In this document: one piece after another, positions 45,645-55,514 of the stretch
Layout of the letters: every line of letters starts with the position of its first letter
Numbering within the stretch: the first letter of the stretch is position 1
Translations under genes and position numbers: made by a program
NCBI RefSeq assembly: GCF_000226115.1
Contig: NC_016459.1
Coordinates: 868,001 to 932,000, forward strand
Length of the DNA stretch: 64,000 nt
Direction: 5' to 3'
Origin: Thermothielavioides terrestris NRRL 8126
Lineage: Eukaryota > Ascomycota > Sordariomycetes > Sordariales > Chaetomiaceae
The notes under the pieces: generated by a model
The model's input: the letters and a program-made list of their open reading frames with translations, nothing else
Databases searched by the model: none
What the model was told of the DNA's origin: nothing

Positions 45645-46449
45645 GCTGGTGAGCTGGGTGAGAGGGTGGGTGTTGTGGTTCTGTTGATTGATTATTTATG
45701 TGGATAATGCTGTGTTCCTCTCGCGTGGAGGAGAGGTTGCTGGCAGTCATGAAGCCGCCACGCTGTCGCTTCATGACAGACAACGACTTGCGTGGTTTTG
45801 CAACAATGATAGGGCGCCATTGCGGAAGAGAGCAGAGACATATCCCAAGTTGGCGTTGCCAAGTGCCAGACCAGCTTAGAAGCAGCAGAGAGATCGAAGA
45901 TATTTATCTTGGCGAGGGCCTCTTCTGTCTATTCTCGGGGTTAATGCTCGTTCATGCAAAACCAGTGCTGCGCTCGTTATGGTCGAAGTCTCGTCGCCAT
46001 GGAGTTTGGGAGCTTCAAAGTACGGATAGGAAAGTCTTCGCCAAGATTGACTCAGCTCCAAAAAACCGCAGAGGCCACCACCGGCCCCAGCCAACCCGTG
46101 GGCCCAGTTGGCTTGCTTGCGAGCTGGGCTCGGGTCAGGAACCCAATTCCCAAACTCGTAAGGTTACGGAGCTCCCCGGCCTCGGCGACATGCAAGGCCG
46201 GACGCTGAAGATCTGCCAAAAATCCTGCCATAAACCCCCAGCGGGTACGGTAAGCATGACGTGAAGTTGGTGATGCACTAAGGTAGCCGTGTAGGTACCT
46301 AGGTCGAGACCGTTCACTGAATGAGTCCCAAGTAAGTTCCCAGCTTGCAAAACACGGTGAGCCTCTAACCGCTTACAATCTTGGTCTTTGTTTTTGTCCG
46401 CGATGTAGGCTGGGAACCATACCGCAGCAGCTGTTTCAACATGTACTCT
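45645..46449. other. Intergenic, no gene seen
   Basis: CHL1 3' region. The N-terminal part of the damaged LURP-one-like gene might extend back into its end, but I cannot align it. Confidence 0.4.
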
Positions 46450-46945
46450 GGACCGGTCAAATATCACCAGTCTCTCCGGGGCGCAAGTCCGTGTTCGACA
46501 TGGCCGCCAACCACCTGTTTGACACCGTCAAGGAGCACTTGACATCTATGCGACATCGGTACGCCGCCGTCGACCCCAGCGGGCGGAAGCTGCTCGAGGT
46601 CAAGAGCCGATTTCAGCGCGAGGCACCCTCAACTCTTTGCTTCAACAAGCACTGACACGGACCGCCCGCAGTCTTCGGCTCCAAGGCGACGGCGACCGAT
46701 ACCAACGCTATGACGGGTCAGGCCGAGTCGCTAACGATGAAGGGAAGTCGGTTGGACGTCGGGCCGACATCACCGACGACAAGACGGGCGCCGTTGTCAC
46801 GCGCATCAACCGCCAGCTGAGCGGCGGTGGCGCGTTCCTCCAACAACAGCCTACGGCCTTATCGTCACGCCCAACGTCAACCTCACGCTCATGGTGTCGA
46901 TGTGTATCTCTAAAGGACGAGAAGCACAACGAACGGTCGATGGAG
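46450..46945 (+). pseudogene. LURP-one-related (LOR, Tubby-like) protein, frameshifted
   Basis: Pieces of a fungal LOR-domain protein are readable in order but in different frames. They are SNITSLSG, then RKSVFDMAANHLFDTVKEHL through AAVDPSGRKLLEVKSRF, then FGSKATATDTNAMTGQAESL, then ADITDDKTGAVVTRINRQLS, then YGLIVTPNVNLTLMVSMCIS, and finally KDEKHNERSM. Frame breaks lie near 46478, 46760, 46850 and 46910. The expected intron at 46618-46671 has GCGAGG instead of GTGAGG at its donor but keeps a CTGAC branch and CAG acceptor. LOR proteins resemble the phospholipid scramblase/Tubby fold; their fungal role is unclear. Four shifts in ~450 bp rule out normal translation. The true N-terminus is not identified. 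Confidence 0.8.
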
Positions 46946-48254
46946 ATGAGTGCGTTTTGGTGGGGAATCCGGTGGTTGATAACGGCATCGGAGGAAAGCA
47001 AAAGTGGGATGTCCAATGACGAAAAGAACTTCTATTTTTTCTCCCTCTATCTGTCGCCTCTCATTTCAACACAAAAATCCAACAGCTCGACTTGACAAGT
47101 GACTGCTCCGGTCCGATGCCAAGGGATAAGCGGGCGAAAAGGACGCCGTGTCTGACCAATTGCAGGCCTTGTCCAGGGGCTGGGGCAAAGCAAACAAACC
47201 GCCCCCCGATGCGGCCCGGCTCAGCCGCTCAAAGGGACTTTGTCGGCACGTTGAGGTTTCCACGCCCTCCACATGGACACATGGACGCATGCACGAGTGT
47301 CGTCAGCTTCCACGAGGGCCGCCAAGAAGCGAGGTATAGCAGAAACAGAGAACTCGGCGATATCAGGTCGCCCGCTCCCGAGAGCAGCGAAGAGGAACAC
47401 GGTACGGCTTAGTGCTGGAGACAAGCCTTCTTTCCGTAGTTCCTCCCGGACGGTCTACTGCATACCTGCATCTCCGTGGTCAAATCAAATTTTCACAGTA
47501 GCTCACTACCTGGTAGGGGGGTGCGTTTGTGGTTGGAGGCTTAAGAGCCGCCAAGTCAAAAGTTCCTAGATCGCCAAGAGATTGCGAGGTGAGGTCTCCA
47601 CTATCGCCAACGGGTTAGTACGCCGGGGATGCGTGGGCCGGCGCCAGCCCTCCGGAGGTTAGGGTTCGGGTCATGGTTAGGATTCGGGTTCTAGTTAGAA
47701 TTCAGGTCATCTTTTTTTTTTCTGGTTTTGTTTTGTTTTGTTTAGGTGTCGTGAAGTTGTTGTTGTTTCGAGTCTGCGATTTCTCACTGTCGGTGATGCT
47801 CTCTGTTGTAGCGGCCCCACTCACCCTTTGGCGATGTGTACAGTACTGACCAGTAAGAATAGGAGGCTCGGCGGGAGCTCTTCAGCCATCGGGGGATCAA
47901 AGTGAGCAGCGTCCACTAAGACCCGGCGCTCGCTTTGAACACGAGCGGAGAATTGGAGACGTCAGCATCGTGAGTTAGCGCCCAAGCCACGCGGCGCTTG
48001 CTTTGTCCAACACGCCCCTGCGTGCAGAAGCTTAACCTCAAGCAGCTTTGTCTCAATCGACGCCATGCTGAGATTCTCATATAACCCCTTCCTCTTCCGG
48101 CGACGATGGCGTCTGCGACCCCGATGTGCGCCCTCTCATCCGACTGGGACTTGTGCGCCCGTCTTGCTGCACCTGAGTGCTTCTCGTGCAGTCGTTACTG
48201 CCAGCAAGGAATTACATTCCTAGCACAACCGACTGAGTCCCAGGCACAATCGCA
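46946..48254. other. Intergenic, no gene seen
   Basis: Upstream of the FAD monooxygenase. It contains an 18-bp telomere-like tandem repeat (separate entry) and two imperfect copies of a cggcgctcgctttg-type phrase about 70 bp apart near 47925-48005. No coding frame is supported. Confidence 0.4.
47658..47711. repeat. 18-bp degenerate tandem repeat with TTAGG core, three copies
   Basis: Three 18-bp units begin gttaggg, gttagga and gttagaa, and continue ttcgggtcat, ttcgggttct and ttcaggtcat. The TTAGG core resembles fungal telomere sequence, but the 18-bp period shows a local tandem duplication rather than telomere addition. Confidence 0.7.
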
Positions 48255-49674
48255 ATGCACGCCATCATCGTCGGCGCCGGCCCCGCGGGTCTCGCGGCCG
48301 CCCTCGCGCTACACCAGCAATCCACCCCGTCCTCTCCCATCCGCGTGACGGTGCTCGAGCTGCGCCCGAACATCCAGACGCTCGGCGGCGCCGTCAACCT
48401 GACCCCCATCGCGATGCGCTACCTGGACGCGCTCGGCGTCGGCGCCCGCCTGCGCCCGCTCGGCGTCCGGGTGCCCTACATCGAGATGCTCTCGCACCGC
48501 ACGGGCCGCACGCTGGGCCGCGTCTGGCCCGACGTCGACGCACTCCGCGTGCTGCGCCAGGACCTGGTCGAGGCCCTGGTCGCCACGGCACGCGCCGTCC
48601 CGGAGGACCAGCTGCGCCTGCGTTACGGCGTGACCATCACCCACATCGAGGAGAAGGGCGACGCCGCCTCGCCCGAGGGGAGCATCGCCGTGCGCTTCAC
48701 CACCACCGCGTCGTCCTCCTCTTCCTCCTCCTCCCGCGCCGCCGACGGCAAGCCAGAGGAGGAGACGCTCGATGGCGACATCCTGCTGGGGTGCGACGGG
48801 ATTCACTCGGTGGTGCGCAGCACGTACGTCGACCCGGCGCGGCGCAAGACGTACTCGGGGCGGGCGAGCGCGTACGGCTTCATCACGGTGCGCGAGCCGG
48901 GCCGCGCGGGCATCGAGACGGCCGACGGCTCGCCCGCCGTCAACGTGTCCAGCATCATCAGCGGCCGCTTGGGCTCGCTGCTGGTGACCTTCTTCGAGCC
49001 CTCGCGCACCAAGCTGTACCTGACCACGGTGATCGCGCGGCCGGAACCGGCGGACGGTGGCCGGGACGGCCGGCGCGCCGCGGGCGAGGACATGGAGGCG
49101 GTGAGACAGGACTTCCTGCGGCGCTTCCGCGGCGGGAAGCTCGCCGGCGTGGAGGAGACCGTGCAGCGGTGCGAGGAGTGGGTGTCCTTTCCCGTGTATA
49201 TGCTCCCGGCCGGAGGGGTGTGGTCCAAGGGCCGCGCGCTGTTGTTGGGGGATGCTGCGCATGCCGTAGGTTCCTCCTTCTCATTTTTTTTTTTTTTTTT
49301 TTTTTTTCATCTCCCCGTCTCATCTGGGCAATTTTCTCGACGGTCTTTGTTCGCAAGCTGACGACGGAGATAATCAGTCGCCGCCGCAAGGCGAAAGCAG
49401 CGGGCTCGCGATCGAGGACGGCGTGCTGCTCGCGCACGTCTTCAGCCGCAGGGATACGCGGTCGGTGCCGCAATTGTTTGCCGACTACGAGGCGCTGCGG
49501 AGGGACGTCATCAAGAAGGCCCACGACGATGCCGTGTTCCGGTGGGAGCAGGTTCACGACAGGAGCTGGTTCGGCATGATCTTCTTGGAGTGGCTTACCA
49601 TTGTGTATGTGTGGTTCAAAAACAGCAAGGAGGATTTTGGGCGCGACGTACGGGAGCTGCCGTTGCCAGCGTAG
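48255..49674 (+). CDS. FAD-dependent aromatic/polyketide monooxygenase (salicylate hydroxylase-like)
   Basis: Two exons, 48255-49265 and 49378-49674, encode 435 residues. The dinucleotide-binding motif is at residues 4-18 (IIVGAGPAGLAAALA). GCDGIHSVVRSTYV near 176 is the DG motif of class A flavin monooxygenases, and LLLGDAAHA at about 329-337 is the GD motif that binds FAD ribityl. Exon 2 resumes with SPPQGESSGLAIEDGVLLAH, the expected next segment. There is a Ser run at about 155-162 and no signal peptide. The C-terminus (WFGMIFLEWLTIVYVWFKNS) is hydrophobic and might be a membrane anchor. The reaction would be NAD(P)H-dependent hydroxylation; substrate is unknown. The 112-bp intron carries a T24 run. 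No biosynthetic partner genes lie next to it, so it is probably catabolic or stand-alone. Confidence 0.9.
49284..49307. repeat. T24 homopolymer in the monooxygenase intron
   Basis: Twenty-four consecutive T residues lie 18 nt after the donor. It may vary in length between strains or be a sequencing weak point, but it lies outside the splice signals. Confidence 0.9.
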
Positions 49675-50040
49675 GCTGGTCAGCCTTGAATATTGGTTTT
49701 ATCAACTCGCCTTCCTGAAGTGTACCATACCTAGTCTGATGTCGGGTTGCCATTAACACTCTGTGGGAAGCAGTCTGGGGTTTGAAATTGATACCTGTAA
49801 TTGCTGAATATTTCTGTTTTGTATTTTTGTTGATTGATTTCGTCAAGTCGAGTCCATGTTGACTAGGGGTTTGGAGCCCGCTTCGCGGGCTCGTGGAATT
49901 TTTATCTGCATTTTTATATCACATGACTTGCTTACTGTTACTACTGGCTACCTGCATTACCGACGTACTCCTGGCCCACGGCTTGCCTCCCGGCCTACGG
50001 CTCCCACAGTTGCCTACCTGCCTATGTTGTGCCTGTGTTA
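49675..50040. other. Intergenic with short hairpin
   Basis: This is the 3' region of the monooxygenase. At 49874-49892 an 8-bp perfect stem (GAGCCCGC / GCGGGCTC) encloses a TTC loop. No gene is seen. Confidence 0.5.
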
Positions 50041-50380
50041 TACCCCCAGTGCCCGCGCTATGCCCCCGGTGCCCGCGTTGTGCCCCCGGTGCCCGGGTTA
50101 TGGCCCTGGTGCCTGCGTTGTGCCCCCGGTGCCCGGGTTATGGCCCTGGTGCCCGCGTTGTGCCCCCGGTGCCCACGGTATGCCCCCGGTGCCCGCGTTG
50201 TGGCCCAGGTGCCCGCGTTGTGCCCCCGGTGCCCACAGTATGGCCCTGGTGCCTGCGTTGTAGCCCTGGTGCCCGCAGTATAGCCCCGGTGCCCGCGGTA
50301 TAGCCCGGGTGCCTGCGGTATGCCCCTGGTGCCCGCGTTGTGCCCCCGGTGCCCACAGTATGCCCCCGGTGCCCACCTGC
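50041..50380. repeat. 20-bp minisatellite A, 17 copies
   Basis: Seventeen units stay in exact 20-bp register from 50041 to 50380. Each is close to tgcccccggtgcccgcgttg, with limited substitutions such as tggccctggt or gcccacagta. The variants occur in a mixed order, which suggests repeated unequal exchange or slippage. The array contains almost no stop codons, so long meaningless frames are open on both strands. Confidence 0.95.
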
Positions 50381-50435
50381 CTGCGGCTGTCCCAGGTGCC
50401 CAGGCACCTGCGTACGGCCGGCCCAGTTCGACTAT

Positions 50436-50575
50436 GCGGCGGCGTGGCCCACGATGCAGCGGCGTGGCCCACGATGCGGCGGCGTGGCCCACGATGCGGC
50501 GGCGTGGCCCACGATGCGGCGGCGTGGCCCACGATGCGGCGGCGTGGCCCACGATGCGGCGGCGTGGCCCACGAT
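50436..50575. repeat. 20-bp minisatellite B, 7 copies
   Basis: Seven units of gcggcggcgtggcccacgat follow one another; six are identical and the second differs by one base. The unit contains the near-palindrome gtggcccac. It begins 55 bp after minisatellite A and shares its 20-bp period but not its sequence. High copy identity indicates recent expansion. Confidence 0.95.
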
Positions 50576-50580
50576 GTAGG

Positions 50581-53031
50581 CGCGTAGAGAAAAAGAGGAA
50601 AAAGGAAAACAAATCAATTGGGAAGAGAAAACAACAATTGGAAAATGATGGGGTAGAGCTAGACCAATCAAAAGCAGTAAAAATATCTTAATAGCAATGT
50701 ACCCTACAGCTGTTATTTGTTAACAGACATGGAAGGTAGATAGCAATAACAATTAGTTAAGGGAGACCCCTGTTTTGAAGCTTAAATGACCATCGCCTTA
50801 TGGCAAAATTGAGGGCCGTTGTGTAGTATATATATTAGACTGTGGCTGAGACGCTATTCTGTCCTCACGCTGCGGTCCTTGCCATGCACACCATCTCGGG
50901 GAATATGCCGGCATTGTCGGCGATTTTGCTTCCGCACGGTTCCTGCAAGCTCAAGTGTAGAGGCCCTGGGATGTGAGTGCTTCCCAAACCCAACCAGCCG
51001 ATGACTAAGGTCAGGTACCTATCTCATGGGTCGGGATCTTGTGATGCCGAAGAGATGCGGCAGCATCGACACGGCACGGCTTGCCCGATCCAGGCCACCC
51101 GCGCCCCACTGTCCTTGGCGGCCATGCCGATAGGTCCGGGTAGAGTATCCGTACCGTGCACCTCACCTACCTGCCTTACTTTTCTGGCGATCGTCCATCG
51201 GAAGGAGAGAGTCAGCTACCGGGCGGACGGGAAGTATGCGCCCATGGCATCTTTCAGGTTGGTCATCGGGCGGGCGAGGAGCAAGTAGTACGATTGACGA
51301 TTGAGGAGCAACCACGATTGATTGACAATCGAGGAGCGAGCACGATCTAGACACGAGCGGGGGCGAGACACGCATAAAGGACCGTTCGCTCTGCGCCCAT
51401 GGTTGGAGCTTCCATGCATGTTCTGCAAGTCAGGGCAGACCGAAGTTCTGAATGCAAGCGGGGGGAGCGAACTGGTTCGCAGCTTGGGTCGAGGTTTCCC
51501 TGCCTCTGCGAGTTTGGTCTGCAATGTCAAGGAAGGAAGGATTTCCCCGACCCTGCACACAGTCAGGCCTCAGCCACATCGAGTCGCTCCTTCCATCCTT
51601 CTTGTTGGGCATGCATTCGGAGTGCGTGTGCATGGCTCGAGCGCTGCGAGAGGAAGCCGCCATCTGTTCGGCATCTCTTTCGGTAAAGCGCCTCCATGTC
51701 GGACCACTGTCATGCTACCGAACCCTGGAACCCTTCCAGAAGCTCACGTTTTGAGGCTAGCGCTGACTTGAGTGGAACTCCCCGTTCCGTTAGGTAGCTC
51801 GGCAGCTCTCCTCCAGGCGCTGCACAGGAAGCTAAATGCCGGACCAAAATATCAATCGTTTCGCGCAGGGAAAGAGCAGCCTGTCGCCCAGAGAGGTAAG
51901 ATGAAAGAACGGTTAGGTATCCATACCGGGCAGTCGAGAGCAAGAGCTCTGGTGACAGCCCGGAAGGCAGTGTTCCTGTTTCGGTGCTCGGGAGTTTGGG
52001 CTCCACATCCCCCAATGCCACGGCTGTTCGTTTGTTAGGTAGGTGCCCAACTGCCCCCGACTGAGTCCTCCTTAGCTTGAGCGGGGTAAGTCAGTTAACT
52101 GAAAGACCTCGGGCCATTATTCTCTGCTGATTGAGGGAGTGTCCTCTGCGACCTGCATTCTGCTTCCACACTGTTTCTGATATCCTTCCTTTCCATGCTT
52201 CTCCTTCCAGAGTACTCTTCCTATCGCCGAAAGATACCTGAAGTTAAGGGATACCCGTTGTACTCAGGAAATGCAGCGTCAGGCGGAAACCTTATTTCCG
52301 CACCGGCTTGCTGTCGGTCTGGCCCCCTGGCACACAGTCACTTTACCCCACGAGAGTTCCCCGCCAAGAGGTTGCAGCGATGGAATCCTGGGGTAAGTGG
52401 TGGGGAGGCGCTTGGCAAGCGACTCGACAAGCTAGCTCTGCGGAGTCCCTCTCCCGGTCACATGAGCAAATTTGCATCCTCACCGAGGCTGACGACCCTC
52501 CTGATGGCGAGTAGTGCGGGTTTCTTCTCGCCGACACCACCTGGGCGAGAGGTTGGCTGTTCGGCCGACGTTGAGCGTGTTCTCGGCTGCGCGACGCGCG
52601 ACGTTTAGACTACTTTCTCCCAGCGGAAGATATTCCCAGACCGACCGCTGAAACGGCCCAACCAAGCGCCCACGGCAACCCCTAACTGCGGAGTATCCCC
52701 TAACTGGAGGCGGTTTTCCCGCCGATATCCACTCGGGCCCAGGCGGAATCCACCCTTCGAGTCCACCTTCGCGCGCGCGCACACATTTTAACCTCTTTGC
52801 AACCGCCTCAACCTCTCGACCTTGATAAGGTCGAGTTATCACGCGTCTCGCCAAACGGCAGTTGCTATTAACCGACGTCAAAAGAGTGGAGCTGAAGCGA
52901 CATTCCTTGGCCCGGCCCCAGCGAACAGCGAACGGCGAACGCGGCCCAGCTGCTCGGCACTGGGGGGGATCACAGCCTAAATTCGCCCGATCCACAATCG
53001 CAACAACGTGGAGCAGGCCGCAGCAGCAGCA
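50581..53031. other. 2.4-kb gene-poor stretch after the minisatellites
   Basis: The first ~280 bases are AT-rich and may be a worn repeat. The rest has mixed composition with many overlapping frames under 150 codons, none with a domain. The last ~300 bases are the probable promoter of the coiled-coil gene and contain three agcgaac-type heptamers near 52920-52940. Confidence 0.4.
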
Positions 53032-53991
53032 ATGCCAATGAGCGGCCTGTACGACGACCCGTTCGCCTACGACGGTCCCGACTTCACGACATACCTCGGC
53101 CAGAACCAGTTCGCAGCCGGGTCGTCGCCCGACGACTTCCACGTCACCTCTGCCACAGAAACACACTTCCCGGCCGCCGTCCACGCGCTGAAACCTGCGC
53201 CGCAGCTCCAGCAACACCACCAGTCGCCATACCAGCTCTCTCCGACCGAACCCCTACTCCCGGACTTCGACCATGCTCTCCAAGGCCACCTCGCCCGCTC
53301 TGCGCCCACCAGCTTCCCCCAGGCTCCGCCGACACCACAACACGCGCCACCGCCCCATCTCAACATCAACACGATGGGCCTGACCTGGAACACCACTACC
53401 ACCGCCGCCGCCGCCCCCACCTCCGCCCCGGCCCCCAGCAACCCAGACCCTAGGGGAACCGGACCGCAGCAACCCCCCGCCAACGCAGAAGACCTGCACA
53501 GCATGCTCGCCGCGCTGCAGGCCGAGCTGCGGCAGACGGCGCTGGAGCGCGACGAGGCGCGCCTGCAGCTCAGCACGGCGCGCAACGAGCTGTACGCGGC
53601 GCGGCAGATCGAGCGGCGGCTGCGCGTCGAGCGCGACGAGGCCCGCTCCCAGGCCGACTTCCTCGGCGCCGAGCGCGCCAAGGCCCGCCAGACCGAGGCC
53701 CGCCTGCGCCGCGAGCGCAACGAGGCCCGCCTCGCGCTGCTGCTCAAGAGTAAGGGCGGGGCGGTCGGGGTCGCTGGCGCTGGCGCTGGCGTTGGGGCGG
53801 CGGTGGGGGCTGGGCTAGGGGGAGCGGGGTTGTCAAAGAGGATCGGGGTCGGTGGTGCTGGTGCTGGGGCAGGGGCTGGTGCTGGGGGAGCTGGGGGGAT
53901 CGCGGTGATGGGCGGCGGCGGGATGGAGAGCCAGGGCGAGGAGTCGGGCGAGTCGCCCCCTATGGTGCTGGCCGGGCACGACCAGGGATGA
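53032..53991 (+). CDS. Coiled-coil protein with Pro/Gln-rich N-terminus, unknown function
   Basis: A single exon encodes 319 residues from ATG 53032; a second ATG is two codons later, and the upstream in-frame GTG at 53008 is not a start. Residues 1-160 are Pro/Gln/His/Thr-rich and likely disordered (QLQQHHQSPYQLSPTEPL). Residues ~165-245 form a strong Arg/Glu/Ala coiled coil with regular heptads (LHSMLAALQAELRQTALERD, then repeated ERDEAR and RRERNEAR). The last ~70 residues are Gly/Ala/Val repeats ending in an acidic segment. No catalytic motif is seen. Disordered start plus coiled coil suggests a scaffold or transcription-linked protein, as inference. Strong GC bias at third positions in the coil supports real coding. 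Confidence 0.7.
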   Translation: MPMSGLYDDPFAYDGPDFTTYLGQNQFAAGSSPDDFHVTSATETHFPAAVHALKPAPQLQQHHQSPYQLSPTEPLLPDFDHALQGHLARSAPTSFPQAPPTPQHAPPPHLNINTMGLTWNTTTTAAAAPTSAPAPSNPDPRGTGPQQPPANAEDLHSMLAALQAELRQTALERDEARLQLSTARNELYAARQIERRLRVERDEARSQADFLGAERAKARQTEARLRRERNEARLALLLKSKGGAVGVAGAGAGVGAAVGAGLGGAGLSKRIGVGGAGAGAGAGAGGAGGIAVMGGGGMESQGEESGESPPMVLAGHDQG

Positions 53992-54755
53992 GTGCGGCTT
54001 GTGGCGGGCTGTTCACGAGGGAAGCGGGTGGTTTCAACGGAAAGGGGGGGAAATGATACCAGTAATTGGATGGATGGAGCAAGGGGAGTTTGATTGGATG
54101 GAAGGACCTTTCAACGGTGTGTTGGGCTTGTTGATACCTCTAAGCGGAAGGAAACCGGAGTTTTTGATTTTTCGATGGTTTTTGTTTGGCCTTGGATTGG
54201 TGTATTTGCGCAAGGCTCAATACGTGGGGGACGAAGGTGCGGCAAAATACGCCCTGGGCCAAGAGAGGGACTGTATGATTTCTCCAAGGCTTGTCTTGAG
54301 TTGGAGTTTCTGTAGTGGTCGAAAGGCGGCTGCTGGCTTGGTAGGTGATGCTTCAGTTGTCGCAGATTGTTCAACATGTCCGCTGCGTACCGTCGAGTCG
54401 GGCCCATGCTTGAACTGTGAGTCGCACCAACCATTACTGACGCGTGAGGGCTCGTTGATGGGTGGGTTGGAAAGGCAGCGCAGCGAAGAGCTGGCGTGCT
54501 GCTTTGTTGAAGTGAAGTTTGAAAGCAAGAGCAATGTGCGTCTCGCGTACGGCAACACGGAGTTCTCCGGCAAGAGGCGAAGGACGCGAATGTTATCTCG
54601 CCGTGCTGAGGTCATGGGAGATCGACTAGTCACTACTAGCAAGTTTGCTACGATTCTAGAGGACCCTGCAGGCTGTCAGCTCGGGGACGGCGCGTCGAGA
54701 ATCAGACAAAGAGGCCGCGGCCACCGTCCTCCTCGCATCTGTTTGTTCTCCACAA
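53992..54755. other. Intergenic, no supported gene
   Basis: A plus-strand frame of 257 codons spans this stretch, but it has no ATG at its start and no domain. I read it as the 3' region of the coiled-coil gene. Confidence 0.45.
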
Positions 54756-55226
54756 TCAGAAGGCTGGACTAGCTCTGCGTCTGTGTTTAGGCTGCTCCTT
54801 GGACCTTGGGTACGACACATCGGTGGACTGCGAGAACCTCATGAGCATTGGGGGTTCCTCGGTCGACGGAACAGGGCGTGCTAGCCACATAGGTAACGTG
54901 CACTTCCCGTTCGACCCCAGCATCCAATATTGTCTTGCCAAAAGCAAGCATTGCTTTCTCGGCACCTTGGCACCAGAGGTATACAGGACAAGACTTGGTG
55001 CCCGCCTCCTCGATCCAACCATGCTTGCTGTCGCCATAAATAAACCTACGACGCGGCCATTCTCGTCCATCTGTCCTTTCATTGGAAAACCCGTCATAGT
55101 CGGGTTATTGCTCAAAGGATGCGTGTGACTTCCCATTGGAAGATTGCCGCCGCTATCTTCGCCCCTGCTGTGGCTGTGGCTGTTTTCGAACCAGCGGTAA
55201 AGACTGAGCTCGAGGGTGGCGACCAT
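54756..55226 (-). CDS. Possible 156-residue protein, unknown
   Basis: This frame starts at a true ATG (55226) and has a protein-like middle, with stretches such as DENGRVVGLFMATASMVGS and SGAKVPRKQCLLLARQYWML. No family is recognised. Its third positions are not GC-biased like the neighbouring genes, and the opposite strand is also open over the same bases. It could be a recent or lineage-specific gene, a remnant, or chance. Confidence 0.25.
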   Translation of the reverse strand: MVATLELSLYRWFENSHSHSRGEDSGGNLPMGSHTHPLSNNPTMTGFPMKGQMDENGRVVGLFMATASMVGSRRRAPSLVLYTSGAKVPRKQCLLLARQYWMLGSNGKCTLPMWLARPVPSTEEPPMLMRFSQSTDVSYPRSKEQPKHRRRASPAF

Positions 55227-55514
55227 CCGCCATCCTCGGGGACGATCCAGAGCAGACTATTCCTAATAGCCTGCCGGGATTCGGTCATAGGAAATCCCGC
55301 TCGTGTAGTGGTCTCCCTACCCGCGCTTGCGTTTCTGCCCGCGGCATCGAGCCACTTCCAAACGCTGAGACGGGAAAAGCCGGCCTACGGCCGCGGGTAG
55401 TTGAGATTGGGATCGCGCATATTTCCGTGCGGTCCACGGCAAAGATGAGTGAGGCAACGTCCAGCCAACGTTCAGCAGCCTCATCATCGTCGCCTGCAGC
55501 CAGCCCAAGCCGCC

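Noticed and set aside
50041..50575. CRISPR-like array or coding repeat protein
   Set aside because: Units are contiguous with no spacers, so it is a minisatellite; open frames are a by-product of stop-free units.
53999..54772. Plus-strand frame of 257 codons after the coiled-coil gene
   Set aside because: No ATG start, no domain, ordinary 3'-region composition.
54799..55128. Plus-strand frame of 109 codons
   Set aside because: Begins at TTG with no ATG; overlaps the opposite-strand candidate; no recognisable domain.
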